Shown: one piece after another, positions 21,300 through 34,329 of the stretch
Position numbering within the stretch: position 1 is the stretch's first letter
Layout of the letters: the number at the start of each line of letters is the position of its first letter
NCBI GenBank assembly: GCA_951812925.1
Contig: OX638370.1
Location: 102,810,897 to 102,874,896, forward strand
Direction: 5' to 3'
DNA length: 64,000 nt
DNA from: Calliopum simillimum
Lineage: Eukaryota > Arthropoda > Insecta > Diptera > Lauxaniidae
The notes under the pieces: generated by a model
What the model saw: only the letters and a program-made list of their open reading frames with translations
Databases searched by the model: none
Told to the model about the DNA's origin: nothing
Position numbers and translations under genes: made by a program

Positions 21300-23380
21300 T
21301 CATGGCAGAAATTTTAAGACTACACTAAATATCTTGAATCCAGTATTATTCATTTGGATCACCCTGTCTTGTGGTGCGAAAATTACTTTAACTTACAGCA
21401 AACAAGAAAGGGACTTTATCTAGAAGTATCTTAACTAGATCAAAAAAGGTTTTTTTCCTAATAAAATGACTCCTCGATTACAGAAAAACTCTTAAAATTC
21501 ATGCTCATACTTTACGCCAATACCTAAAGCTAAATCCGTTAAAAGTCTGCTTACGTAGTACTTGAACCTCCACTAAGCAGCGAAAAGTGATTACAAATCT
21601 CAAAGAATCACGCATATACTGTGACGAAGCTTTTGCTTTGGCAGAGGTCTTGGCTCGCCGGTGGCCAAGGTTCGTATCACAAAATATTATTTACTTCGGG
21701 TAAGGATTGACGATTATTATTATTTCTGTTTAAATTGAATATAAACACCGGTTTTTGTTCTTTTGTTTCCTTTATTTACAAATTTCTTACGATTACGATA
21801 CCTTATTTACATATTTTCGCTCGTTGCAATTGATTTGAACGTCTTGCCTTGCTCTTTTGTCTCATTGAGGCTCTACCCTGTTGCCCGTTCCGGCTTCACT
21901 GTATCGGCATAGCTCAATACAGTCAAATATGTAACGACCAAGGTTCAATGTCGTCTCTTTCGCACAAGTGACGAAACACTAGCGAGAACAAGTCGCCAAT
22001 ATAACTATCCCGACTATCAATCTATTGTCCGTTCCGGCTCCGCAGTTCCGCAGTATCGACATAGCTCAATACAAGCGAGTACACAACGACCGAAAGGGCT
22101 TTCTACTCTTCGTCCCGCACTTACACTATCGGCTTGGCTCAATACCGTTCTAACTAAATGTTACTAACTACTATGTTTACCACTTTCACAGTATCGACAT
22201 AGCACAATAGCTTTCTAGCTAAATACCTCTAATTACTATGCTTACCACCTTTACTCGCTGCAGATCGCCACCGGAATCACAATATTTTCCCTCAACACTG
22301 ACGTTAGAACCATCCCAACTCACCTCGGTGTGCTGAACAGCTGATTGCTGATGCTGCCATATTGTACTAATACTATTTTACTTCATCTATTACACTATCG
22401 TCCAACTATTTTGTTGGTTGGCTTCAGTTTCTTATTCTGATTAAAACATTTCAATTACAAAGTAAATCTTATTAAAGTAATTTAAATTCAATAATCGATC
22501 TAAAATAAATATGTGGAGGAGTCAAACGAGCGCTCAGCGAGTTGTTACCTCACACATGTTCAAAACTTATCAAGCACTGAATTCTCAACTTAACCTAAAA
22601 ACAGATACAATTTATGCCATATTTTATTTTCAACTTTCCTGTAAAATTCTGTTATTGAAGATAAGGTCCCTTTTCTTGTGAAGCACCACATTTTAAGAAG
22701 TACAAGTATAACATAGAGGGGAAAGAGAAATAAAGGATTTTTTCTTTCACTTATACCTCATTTTCGCTTACACAGGGTGGAAAAGGGATCTAAAACGATT
22801 ATGTAGTATTTGAACCTCCATTAAGCAACGAAAAGTGATTACGAATCTCAAAGATTCACGCACATACTTACCACATTTTGTCAAACCATGTAGCTTCCTT
22901 AGTTTTCGAGATATAACGCCTTGAAGTCTCTGAAATACATGGTGAAATAAATATAAAGTACCGTTTTTGAAACGGTAGAAATTAGATAGTATCGCTGACT
23001 TTAAAAAAGTCCCGCTACGGCACTATGCGCGATGAAGGGTTAATCAAATTTAAAAATTTTTTTTCTTCTTTAAAGTAATTTTTATTGTGACCTCGAGCCG
23101 AAAAGAATGTATTTACATATATAATTAATTCAAAGGTCCAAAAATAAAACAATCTTCATGGAACTACCAACTCTTGGTGATTTTCCCATCAATAAGAACG
23201 TAACCTTACAATTATGAGTATAAGTACTGTAGTAAATAGGTAATTATAACTTAAAACGATAAAAACTAAATTAAAAATCAGAATTACATAAGTACGTATT
23301 AGAACCTCTTTGTAAGTTTGTTTGTTATCTACGATAAAAGTTTCTCACTATAATAACTACAATAATTTCAAGTTTAACTC
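21300..23380. repeat. Repeat-filled gap between Strn-Mlck and the P450
   Basis: A 70-75 bp block containing GAACCTCCAYTAAGCARCGA occurs at about 21552-21620 and again at 22800-22868. Between them, about 21620-22550 is less AT-rich and contains several degenerate copies of CAGTATCGACATAGCTCAATA. It may be an inserted element, but no clear ends or target duplication were found. No coding gene seen. TTTATT at 23081-23086 could be the poly(A) signal of the P450 on the - strand. Confidence 0.5.
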
Positions 23381-23384
23381 ATCA

Positions 23385-24249
23385 TCATTCCCTTGGCTTT
23401 AAGCGCACCCACAGGCCACCCGACGCTCTGAGGGTTATACGAAATATTGCCTCAAATGTAGTCTTGCCAGCAACGGGTAGAAGATGAAAGCTTCTCAGCA
23501 GACGTGATATCACAGTCTTCATTTCCATTAGGGCAAAACGATTTCCAATGCAATAACGTGGACCCGCACTGAACGGTATAAATGCATATGGGTTCCTATC
23601 CTCGGAATTTTCTGGTGAAAAACGTTCGGGATCAAATTTTTCTGGATCGGGATAAATATGTGCCAGCCGATGTGTCGCATATGGACATATAAAAACATTA
23701 CTACCAGCTGGTAGTGTATATTTGCTCAGACGCACTTCTTCGCCCAGCTTACGCGCAATCAATGGTACACTAGGGTACAAGCGAAGTGCTTCCTTAATGC
23801 ACATTTCAAGATAACGCATTTCACGCAAATCATTCATGGTGGGTGCACGAGTATTATCATCGCCAAAGATGCGATCGATTTCATCTTGGCAACGTTCTTG
23901 TGCATCCGGATTTTGTGCGAGCAAAAAAATGGTGAAAGCAACTGCAGCACCCACTGAATCCTGTCCAGCTAACATGAATGTACAAGCCTCATTTACGATG
24001 TCCTCTTCTGTGAAGTCTGCATTTAAATCGGATATCTCAATCATATAGTCCAGTAGACATTTGCGCTCTGTGGAATTGCTGACGCTGCCATTGGCCATAA
24101 GCTCGCGACGTCGTTTAATCATCAGTCTTGTAAAGTCATTGAGACGTTTCTTCTGACCAAGTTCTTCCGATGCCAGCTTAGTCATGTGATAAATGCTATC
24201 GAGCAATAGCCAAGGATTGGCGAAACGATGTGGCATGCATAATTTTCCT
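23385..24249 (-). CDS. Cyp4aa1: CYP4 P450 (Cyp4aa1-like), exon 4 of 4
   Basis: Residues 214-501 of a 501-aa cytochrome P450, which use NADPH-derived electrons and O2 to hydroxylate lipophilic substrates at the ER membrane. Visible landmarks: I-helix FMLAGQDSVGAAVAF (about 306-320), ExxR in KEALR (Glu 367, Arg 370), the PERF motif in FDPERFSPEN, and the heme loop FSAGPRYCIGNRF with the axial Cys at about 447. The I-helix has Ser where most P450s have the oxygen-activating Thr. Stop at 23385-23387. The strong match in this half to remembered Drosophila Cyp4aa1 and its position beside Strn-Mlck support the name; the natural substrate is not known to me. Confidence 0.85.
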
Positions 24250-26856
24250 CTAAAATTGAATAGAAAAAAAAGAATAAAAATAAATATGTACTTACTTAGT
24301 TTGATAACAGAAATAGTTGAATAGAGTAAGCCTAAAAGGATGCAATGAATTTTTGGATAGCACATTAAGAAAAAACTGTAGAGGAAGAGGTTTAGAACGG
24401 AGCAAAGCGCCATCTCAATGTGTGACAAAAACTACTAGCATCATATGGTTTTTGTTTAAATGTACCAGTTTAGTTTTGGTTTGACTACAGTATAATAAAT
24501 TAGAAGTGTTGATAATTGAGTAAAATTTATTAGCCCAGTGAAGTAGCGAGTTCAAAGAGATTGAAATTGTTCGCAATCTTAAAAATAAATTAAGATATTT
24601 TTATGACTACCCTGCATGACCACGGACTATTCCAAAACTAGTTTGCAAACTACTCCATGGGAGAAACCGACTAGTCCAAATTCTGGTCCCATCACATATA
24701 AAGTTCTATTTACGTTTTACATTATTTGACATTGGGCGTAAACAATTGTCTCCTTATCCATTACAAACGCACCAGAAAAAGGTTAATTGTCTCCTTATGC
24801 ATTACATACGGACCAGAAAAAGGCCAATTTTGTTTTTTTATTTTATTTATAAATTTCAACAAATTTAATTTAAAATTCAAATTTTACAAAAAAAATTCAA
24901 AAGGTTTCATAGCCTAATGTGCTTAAAAGTTTTTTTTTTATGTTTCTGAGCAATGTGTTCCGGGTTCGAATCTCAGTGTGGATGAACATTTTTTTATTAA
25001 TTTTTTATTATTTTATATCTCGGCTATTTTGGACATATGTTTCATCGCCGAGTGGAGGATTTGAACCCGGGCCTCTCCACGCAGCGCAAGTCACTAGACC
25101 GATACACTATCGTTTGCTCTTCTTCACAATCGACGAATTGGCAAACACTACGTAGTCAGTAACGTTATAATTTCACTGATCCAATCGATACACAATTGGA
25201 CCACTTTTGGTACATATGACAGATTATGCATTACATTTGAACCATTTTTGATACAATTGACCGACTTTGCATTATATTTGGATCATTTTTGATACAATTG
25301 ATAATTTAAGTGAATTTATTCCAGTTTTAGGTGTAGTCCATTATGGACTACCTACAAAAAAACTAGACCAAAAATTGGACTATTGAGACAATTGACTCCG
25401 TCGCACATAGGGGTATCTGAGTTAAAAACCTGGTCAAAATTAATAACTCTGAAACTACTGGTCCGATTTTGGAAATTGAGGTGTCATTTTATTCAGATTA
25501 TTCAGACGATCAAAACAAATATAGACTCGTTTAAAAAAATTGTCAATAGAGGGCACTGCAGACAAGTGAAATATTTGAGGACTTGTAGCTCCTGTAGTTC
25601 TGAGCCGATTTTGGTTTTTATAAAGTTTTTCTCTTTCATTTTACTAAAATGACAATATGATGGCATTTAAATTTTGAAAAACATTCAATAGATGGCGCTG
25701 TACACATGATAAATGTTGTTACTTTTAGGGTCTTCTATCTCGTATACTGCTTTATTGATTTTAGTTATCAAGGTGTCAATCAATTTATATAACTCAGAAG
25801 AGTAGCCCGGGAACACTACAGAATAGAAAATTTGTCCACAGAGGGCGCTATAGACAAAAACATCACAAAAACATTTTAAAAATTCTATATCACTGTGCCT
25901 TATTTAATAGATATGGCTTATTCTTTTAGTATTGTTAACTGGAGTAATACTGTAATACTGAATTATCAAAAAAATTGATAATAGAGTCCGACATTACTTA
26001 CCGAAACTCCAACTTTTCAATCTCCGAACTAATAATCTCAAGTTTTTGAAAAACAATTATTTTTTATTTTAATCTGAAAACTCTTTGCCATCAAATAATT
26101 TCTGAGAAATTTAGTCCTCTAAATTCGTTCATTTTTTCGTTTAAAATTTCTTTAAAACTAAAAATATCACGTGTATAGGCATCAGCAAAAAGTGCAGCTA
26201 TTTTGCCAATTGGAAATAGTAGGAGCCAAATTTTGCAGTTTTAGCTAGAAAAAGATTTAATTTATGAGAATTTTTGGTAGATAAAATTGGGACTCGTGAG
26301 GATCTATTACTTTTCTGCTTTTAAAAATTTACAATTTTTCAATAAAAAATTCTCAGTTACTTATAAAGATTGATCACACTATTTTGACTCTTATAATGAT
26401 TCTTTTTTTAATTAAATTAAGTTCATTGTAAGGAACACACCTATCGTAGAATAATCCATACTGCAATTTTTCGTTTTTTTCTGCACTTAAAGAAATATAC
26501 GCACTTAAATCAACAATTCTTTTGCAACTTTAAAATTTTATTTTAAAATGTTTTACAAAACTTCAACTTTGACAGCGTAGTACGAAGCTGCAGATGGGTT
26601 AAGATAAAATCGGGACCCAGATTTCTTTAGTTTGGGGTATAAGCTGTATAATAAAAAAAAACTTGAATCATTTTGGACCAATTACAAAAATTCGTTTTTG
26701 ACCAGCTTTTTGGGTTAAATCTCCCTATGTGCGTCGGTCCTACAGGATATAGATCGATTCTTATACAAAACCACAATTCTATTAATAAGTGTGAGCAAAC
26801 ATATGGTTCTCAGAGACATTGTCGTCAATGTTACGAAAATTCTTATTTAGACTTAC
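24250..26856. other. Intron 3 of the P450
   Basis: Long AT-rich intron. It holds two facing tRNA-like fragments at 24940-25112 and otherwise low-complexity DNA. Open frames here show no recognisable protein. Confidence 0.5.
24940..25112. repeat. Two facing tRNA-like fragments
   Basis: On the + strand GGTTCGAATC (24963-24972) is a B box followed by a T-run. On the - strand a unit reads ATCGGTCTAGTGACTTGC then GGGTTCAAATC (25057-25067). The - strand head closely matches one at 45592-45617, showing a dispersed tRNA-derived family. Confidence 0.45.
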
Positions 26857-26926
26857 TGTCGAAATGGCGACTGTTCCATGTTTATGGCACCATTCTTCTT
26901 TTTAACAGGTACACCTAGTACAGCCT
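26857..26926 (-). CDS. Cyp4aa1: CYP4 P450 (Cyp4aa1-like), exon 3 of 4
   Basis: A 70-base exon reading EAVLGVPVKKKNGAINMEQS then PFRQ, a segment conserved in CYP4 proteins (xxMGxxxxAQ-like region before helix F). Acceptor ttacag (26928-26927), donor gtaagt at 26856. Phases 1 in and 2 out fit exons 2 and 4. Confidence 0.85.
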
Positions 26927-26983
26927 CTGTAAGCGATTGAATATTAGTAAATCCGTATGTTAACCATACAATCATAAACTTAC

Positions 26984-27364
26984 CGTTAAGAATATCGATA
27001 ACACAGTTATTCACATATTTTGCAATATTGATTTCGCTGCAATCCGTTGCATTCAAATTTTCATGCATCGCCTGCGAAGCATCTGCAAAGGTGGCTATGA
27101 ACTTCTCCAATATGCTTAAATGAAAAGCTGGCTGTATGAGGCGGCGATGATGGCTCCATTTTTCACCACTGCTCGTTATCAAACCATTGCCCAAGAAATT
27201 ATGCATCAATTTGTAAAAGAATACTTTGTTCGTATGCTTTTTAGAAGACAAAATAACCTGCAGATCATCCGGTTCTAATACAACAAAAAATGGAAAGAGC
27301 AATACCCAAACGCGTACAACTGAGCCATAGAGGTCAAAGGCTTTTGCAACTCGTTTTCGTAAAA
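26984..27364 (-). CDS. Cyp4aa1: CYP4 P450 (Cyp4aa1-like), exon 2 of 4
   Basis: Reads LRKRVAKAFDLYGSVVRVWV to NNCVIDILN. It contains the helix C motif SGEKWSHHRRLIQPAFH (WxxxR, contacts the heme propionate). Acceptor tttcag (27366-27365), donor g|gtaag at 26983. Confidence 0.88.
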
Positions 27365-28044
27365 CTGAAATAGAAAGCAAAATTAATACGAATTGCGCAG
27401 TTCAAGAAATAATTGGGCTGTGATTTGTTTTTGCTCAGCTGAGTGCAATTCCCGATGAAATTTTCTGCTAAGAAACCGTATTCGAGCTCAGAATTGGCTC
27501 ATCATGTCTGAATTTTGAGGTATTTAAACGAAAAATTGCCATTTGTGCTATTTTTGAGATTAGATTCAGACTGCTTAAAATTTTTGAAATTTTTACGGCC
27601 CATTCCTATCAGAATGAGCTCTCGAATGGTGCCTTTCGATATTGCTTTCAAAAGTTATGACAATTTTAAGATGACATCACAAAATCCTATCCTATGGGAA
27701 AAATCTTAAACTCAAATTTGGATTTTACGCAGATAACACAGGCCTGCAAATTCGAAACTTTTTTTTCCTCTCTTGATTTTTGAAGCCAATTATGGTGGTT
27801 CGGGACCTCCTAATCACGACTCTTAACTTGGTTTATTTCCATCACGTCAGAATTTTGAGATATTCCAGTTTTCATGACCTCAAAAATAGTAGAAAATCAT
27901 GTGTTTTACACTGTTATTTTAAAGCACTCTCATAATTTTAAGAGGGGTACCCTTGTAAGTTTGTGCAGCATTTGAAAACTTATTAATTCAATCGTTTGTG
28001 CTTACGTACTCTTCAATATCACACCTAAAATACTCAACATATTT

Positions 28045-28460
28045 AAACCATTCTTGCACCATATATTTTTTTGGTGCTCCCCGTACGATCAAGATAAATG
28101 TTTTGCATAATATGCATCCATATATCAAGTTTCGTATTGAAGGTCAAGGACGTAGATATGCGTTTTTTGTTTTTTTTTTTGCTTATGGTATATTATCTTT
28201 GCATACCGAGCGCACCGTACTTTCATTCGATTACCCCTATTGTCAAGTCAAATCTGTCGGAATATCAGGCGGATATATGCTGTTAATATGGTTTCAATAT
28301 ACCTACTGGTATAGGCGTAGGAGCGACTCAAATAAAATGTTCAAGTATTTTGAGTTTTTTTTTTGTATGAGGGGTACAATACCCCCTTGTCCAATCAATC
28401 CCATATTTCTTATAAATGTGTTGGAGCACCAAAAAGACATCTGGTGCAAATATGGTTTTG
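28045..28460. repeat. Inverted repeat in P450 intron 1
   Basis: CTTGCACCATATATTTTTTT near 28053 and its imperfect reverse complement (ggagcaccaaaaagacatctggtgcaa, 28425-28452) flank about 350 bp. The outline suggests a degraded MITE; no target duplication identified. Confidence 0.35.
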
Positions 28461-28724
28461 ATACGTTCAGTAGTATATGCGTGGTTGTCTTGTATATACA
28501 AAAAAGGCACTTAAGTATAACTTAAATCACTGAAAATTGTGACGTGCTGGAATTTTTTCACTATTTTTCTCGTAATCAGCACACTTAAATCTATAGAAAT
28601 CGCTTTTTTAAGACTTAGAGAGGAAAACCCATGCAGGACTGTGTAATTATTACTCAGGGAAATGACTCTCAGTTTCCAAACAACAAAATCTTGCAGATCT
28701 GTACCATATTTTTTTTATACTTAC

Positions 28725-28914
28725 GATCTTTCTCATTGATAAGTAAACAATTTCCAAAGAATGGCACTAATGGCGGTCCCGAGAGCTTGAGTGAAAGTTG
28801 CACTGATTTAAGGTAGCCCCAGAATGTGTATACGAAAATGGCGACAAGCACCACTGTGGCAAAACTCCAAAGTTCCGAGTTCGAAGCGCGTTCAAACTGT
28901 TTTAAGAGTTTCAT
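28725..28914 (-). CDS. Cyp4aa1: CYP4 P450 (Cyp4aa1-like), exon 1 of 4
   Basis: Starts at ATG 28912-28914. A hydrophobic N-terminal anchor (SFATVVLVAIFVYTFWGYL, residues 17-35) places the enzyme in the ER membrane. The Pro-rich hinge KLSGPPLVPFFGN follows. Donor c|gtaagt at 28724, phase 1. The four exons sum to 1506 bases including the stop, with no break. Confidence 0.85.
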
Positions 28915-31850
28915 AAAAATATAAGAAAAGATTGTGATTTAAAAATAAAGAAATTTGTATTCTTAGCATTAATTACTCAAAATATAGCTTAAATCTATAT
29001 ATAAATACGCAAGACAAAAACTTGCCCATATTTTTTACTACGTTAGAAATGGAGTACGACTTTAAATTATACACCGAATTTGATTTATCCCCAGTAATAA
29101 TGTGTATTTAGCTTGTGTTATCGCGAAAAATGCTCTTTATATTGCGTTTTAAATATATTTTTTGTATGGATAGTTGGCGTACCCTTTGACCGATTTTCCT
29201 TATTTTTAGTCCCACGAGCTAACGACATAGGAGAATATTGGGACTTTCAAGTATTTAAGCCACATTTGACGAATAAATGATATGTTACATAGTTATATAG
29301 CTTCAAAAAATGGCAAAAAACGACTTTTTTTGGTCTTTAGGTTACAATATCTCATAAACTATACACAATAGAGCAATTCTGAGGTTGGATTCGCGTTTAG
29401 CATCGCAAAACACATCGATTGTGATTATTTTAATTTTAGTTTAATGTAGTTAAAAAATTTTTTTTTTCTTTTTGTATGGGAAAATGCCCCTATTGGAAAA
29501 ATCGAGATATTTTCAAAAAAGGAGCAGCTAAGATTTCAAATAAAGTTGATTTTTACTCAGTGAATGATTACGAATAAAGGGGCATTGTTCGTTTTTGGTG
29601 TCATTTTCATGCAACCTATCGTTTGTTCAGGAGCAGTGTGTAATATGAATGCACCATTTCCGGATATAAGGGGCTTCTCCGGACCTACTTTTTTTTCTTA
29701 ATTTAAACACTAGAAAACTTAATCCGAAGTTAATTTTTCGATATCTACAATAGCCTAGGCTTCGGTCTCAAGGGGTTAAAAGTGAAAAATAGCTGTGTTT
29801 TGGGCATTTAGCTTTGTAGTACGCAATATGGCCATTTGCTCACCTGGTCATGGATCACTGAAAGACAAATGGGTTTCAATGAAACTAAATGGGACACATA
29901 GAACATAAAACAGTTTTTGAAAAGACACATCAATTTAGTGCAGTTTCCTTTTCCTAATGCCTAATGTTTCATTCCGAGCAAAACCAATGGATTCTACTGA
30001 AGGCCCATTTTGGCGAAAAACATATGTTATTTGGTCATCATTTTTTTTTCATATAAAATGGAGACCCAAAAGTGCTTTAAAAATAAAGCCATACAAAAAT
30101 TCTGGCGCATAAAAATTATAAAATTGTTTTGGGGTATAGATAACATTCGCTTCCTAAAATTGAATAGTTTATGTTTCTTTATATTTCAATATATAAATCA
30201 AACCTGGCGTGAATTATGGGATAACCTTTACATAGAACTAAACTGCAGTACAGTTTGCTAGATAGATAGCATGCAATAATGATGTTAAGAAAGTACTTAC
30301 ATATAACCAGTGGCGTAACTTAAGGGACCTTAAGTCAAGTTCACAAGGCATTTTTTTTAAAAGTGAGGATCAAAGTCAACAAGACAGCAATCAAAACGAG
30401 TTATCAGTTTCAAGAATGTGTTTCGCAATTCAAACAAATGTATATGACATCAAGACTATATTTGTTTCTTTTTTGGTGGCGTACTCATACAACATAGTTC
30501 TGCTTAATGTAATTTATTGATTTAAGTCACACGAAAACTTAGATGAATTAAAAAAAAAAAAAAAAATAATTATTTGTGCTTTTTACTTAAACTTTAACCA
30601 GTTTCAGAATGGAGATTTCTTAGCACTAATGAATGAAAAAAAAAAAAAAAAAAACAAATCTTTCACTTGCGCACACAGAGGTCAATCTATTTAACCAAGA
30701 AGGTGCTAATTAATTCAATAAACATTAAAGAAAAGACATGACAAAAAAGTAACAAGTTTCATTACATCGACATGAATAGATCGCAAGTGCCATGACTTCA
30801 GTCTTAAAAATACATTTTATTCTTTTGACAATCCATAAAATGTACTTAAGTTGTCTTGATTTTATTAATATTTCTTAAATTGAAAGTTTAGAATTTTATG
30901 AAATTAATGAAAATTACAAAAAGATTGGACTTTTTATCTGACGTTTTTCGGAAATTGTGCAGGAAATAAAGTAATGATTCTGCTTGCATATCAGCGCAAT
31001 TATTGAGAAAGTATGTCTCAACATTTTCTCTGCAAGTAGGGTCACACCAATCGGGTTGATTTCAATGCTTCTAGGACAATATGCTGTTTGTTGTCTTACA
31101 GATGAAGTGATAACCTCCACAAGCACCTTAATATGGCCGAATTAAACATCATGAGATCAACGTTTTTGACACAATGGTTCAACAGGTTCTAAAGTGAATA
31201 GATCAAGTGCTAAGTGTATCGCAAATTCAACATATCTCTTAAACTTTTTGACACAGATGGCTGAGATTTGGTATATTTGTGTATAAAAACAAAGCAAAGC
31301 TCACAGGGTAATAGTAGCAACTCTCAAACGTTAAATGCGCACTTGAACAAGAGATTTATCAGAATATAATTTAATTAACTTTAATTACTCAAAAGACAAT
31401 TGTCAAAAATACAAACACTTAAAAACCACAGTAAACAATTTGTAACAAATAATTTTGTTTAAATAATAATAAGAATACCATTGTTTGTACATGCGCCACA
31501 TACATACATAATAAAATAAATAAATATTAACAATGAAATAACAATAACAAATTATGATAAATTATAACATGTACGAAAATTAAATGAAACGAAACAAAAA
31601 GTCTGAGATTTACTTTACAAAAAACGAAAGACTTAAGGCAGAAACCTTATTACAAGTGATTATTGAACAAAAGGAAGATGAATTTGTTGAAATCTTTCAT
31701 TTTTTTTCTTTGAGAAAAAATCCAAATCTTTTCTTTTGAGTTGCCTTTGAAGCTGCCCGATTAAGTGCAAGAGTATTGCATGCAATTATTGATATTTGAA
31801 GGACATGCAGCGAATTCATTAGTGACACTTATGTAATATATGTGCACATT
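28915..31850. other. Intergenic, transposon relics
   Basis: 29140-29270 resembles a decayed mini-me/INE-1-like tail (ttggcgtaccctttgaccgattt, cccacgagctaacga). 29965-30200 shares phrases with the GACCGGGTCGA element family (caatggattctactgaaggccca, attttggcg-like, attcgcttcc). No gene seen. Confidence 0.4.
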
Positions 31851-32140
31851 AGGGCGGGCCGAAAAAAAAAACAACATTTTTGAGATCAATAACGCCTAAG
31901 TGTGGAAAAGTTATACTACGGGTTGTTTAATCATAATGCAAAATTGTTTTGAAATTCAACAATATCTTTCGCCTGCGCCTTACATTTTATGATATTATGA
32001 GCCATAACACAGCGATGGGACAAAATTTTGGATGAAAACTCGATTACTATTTTGTGACTAATTTCAGGTCAAACTTATTTAAAATATGGCAACCGATTTT
32101 TCTACCGTTGATTTGTACTCGATTTTAATTATCTTGATTT
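31850..32140. repeat. ACATTAGGGCGGGCCGAA terminus of an inverted-repeat element
   Basis: The phrase ACATTAGGGCGGGCCGAAAA at about 31847-31866 closely matches the left end of the element at 37078 (ACATTAGGGTAGGCCGAA). Only one end was recognised here. Confidence 0.4.
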
Positions 32141-33450
32141 GAACCCTACTGATGAATACGTTTCTTGAAAGTCGAATCCTTCCTGTTGAGTAAAACCTTT
32201 AGCCACAAGACACGCTTTGTATTCGCCAGTATTTCCGTTTTGATCTGACTTCCGCTTAGAAACCCATTTGCACTCGACCAAAGTTTTTCTTCAGTTAATT
32301 GAGTCAAAGTCCATGTATTGTTTTTTTTTTTTAATGACTCCAATTCAATGTGCCCAGTTTTAGTCCATTCGTTAGCATCAGTTCTTACTTTTTTCTCTGC
32401 ATACATCGATGGTGGAGCGCTTACAAAACTTTTAGCGTTTAAGGCCAGCTCCAAATAGTTTCCTCCTTTAAATCTCACCGGTTTACATCTGTAGTAGTAC
32501 TCCGTTCTAGTACTCCTTCGTAACACATGTTGTTTTTGTTCTTCCTGAATTGGCAATATTTCTTGTAATAACATTTCTTCAAAATCTCCAGCGCCATCTT
32601 CATATTGCTATCTTCCGTGTCATTTTTATTATTTTGCGTCACTTTGATACGCTTCCCATTCCAAGAATATGGCGTTATTGAGTTTTTCTTGACTTTATTT
32701 GTAAACGACTTCCTTGATTGTTTTTCTAAACCATATGACTCACAAGAGATGTTTGGTTTTTCATTTACTTTATCCATTCTATCAACCATCTGTGGTAGTC
32801 TCTTGATAATGTTGCAGTTTAAGTGTCCACGTCTCTTGTGCCTTATACCCATTTCTTCACATCTTTCTGCTACATGTGCACCTGCATCTCTTTTAATTTC
32901 CAAATCGAATTCATACAGCTTGAATCTTCTTCTGCCTTCCAGTACCAAATGTTCACCTTTATAAACTTTCATCTTGCCTGCAACAAAAACTGTCTTCATA
33001 CGTATACCAGCTTCCTCTAATCTGCTAATGCAAAATAAAACTTTGTTAACGCTGCAATTCATATGTTTGCCATTAACAAAATGGTTCCTTTGATAGTTCC
33101 AATCTTTGTCGTTAGTAACGAAACTCCATTCTTCGCAACTCCAATAACAATCGGTGTTTTCAGCGTCGAGACATGATCAAAATATTCTTCTACGATGAAC
33201 GTTACGTCATCAGAATTTGACAAATTGGCTGACTTTTCTTTCTTCCACTTGAAGCAGTCTTTCGTCACAGTAATGATACTTCCATATAAACGCTGTTTTC
33301 ATGCCTACACTTTCGGCTAGCGGATCTTCTGTACATTCTGTAATGGTTTTCTCCTTTTCTTCTTCTAAAAGTCTACTCTTAACGAATTAAATGAGAATGG
33401 CATCAGAAGGAATGTCGCTGAGTGTTCTTATCCTGATATCCAAAGACTCT
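32130..33450 (-). mobile_element. Degraded Ty1/copia-type retrotransposon
   Basis: Reading down the - strand the pieces come in copia order: a Gag end (TECTEDPLAESVGMKTAF near 33320), protease-region text (PIVIGVAKNGVSLLTTKIG), the GAG-pre-integrase domain (KLYEFDL, RHKRRGHLNCNIIKRL), then the N-terminal edge of the reverse transcriptase region (LRRSTRTEYY, ELESLKKKNNTWTLTQL). The integrase core and most of the reverse transcriptase are missing and frames are broken. No LTRs seen. Confidence 0.75.
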
Positions 33451-34329
33451 TTCTATATCATTTGTTAGGTTAGGTTGAGTAGGAAGAATCAATATGTTAA
33501 TAACGTTAATTACGTATACTCGTACTATTACTTCAAAACTAAAATGAGCAGAAGTATCAATAATGTTTAAGTACTATAATAATGTTGCTTAATAATTATA
33601 TTTAATCGGTAATGTACTTATAACGTATGTATGATAATGTGAAAGCCATGAATGAGAATCAATTATGTACTTATGTATAAATCTTTAGATTTAAGTATAC
33701 CTATATACTAAGTAAAGCAAACGACAGAAAAAAAAAACTGAGTTAGTTCTTGATTGAGAACATTTCATTATTAGTACGAGTATTATAATTTGGAAAGTGA
33801 AAACAAAATAGTAAGGCTTTAGAAGATACATATATACTTCTAAAATTGACTTTAGAGCACAACAAGCTATCTACATATATATCTAATATTTACTTAGCTA
33901 TTATGCGCGCTTTAAATTCATGGTCAAGTGCAAATCAATACAAATTATTGTACTCAAATTTGATACTATTAAAGATGATAAAAAGTAAGTTCTTATTGAA
34001 ATATTCACAATTGGTATAGTATAAAGGCTCTTTGTGCATCAGATATTATGAAGGGGTTATTTTTGAATCAAACAGAAGGGTGTTGATCGAGGCTTATCGA
34101 ATCGATGAAGCTTGACAACGTTCAGAAAGTACTGAACAGGATATCTATCTCGTTTATAATGGAATTTATAAATAAATTTTTTCAAAAAAGTCAAAAAATC
34201 TAAGAGCCCCTTTTTCGACTTGGAAAGACTGCTTAATCGTCTGACTAATACCACTAGTTTACTGCCAAAATCACCATTGAATGCCATTATTCATTTTATA
34301 TGTAAAATAGGCTGTTGATTCCGCAAATC
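33451..34329. other. Intergenic, nothing recognised
   Basis: AT-rich DNA with a short GGTTAGGTTGAG tract at about 33465. No gene or clear element. Confidence 0.35.

Noticed and set aside
21620..22556. Solo LTR starting TGTGACG and ending CTCACA
   Set aside because: No matching 4-6 bp target duplication and no second LTR or internal coding sequence.
24940..25112. Functional tRNA genes
   Set aside because: B boxes are good, but acceptor and T stems do not pair; better read as tRNA-derived relics.
28098..28525. Open frames in P450 intron 1
   Set aside because: They overlap an inverted repeat and have no recognisable domain.
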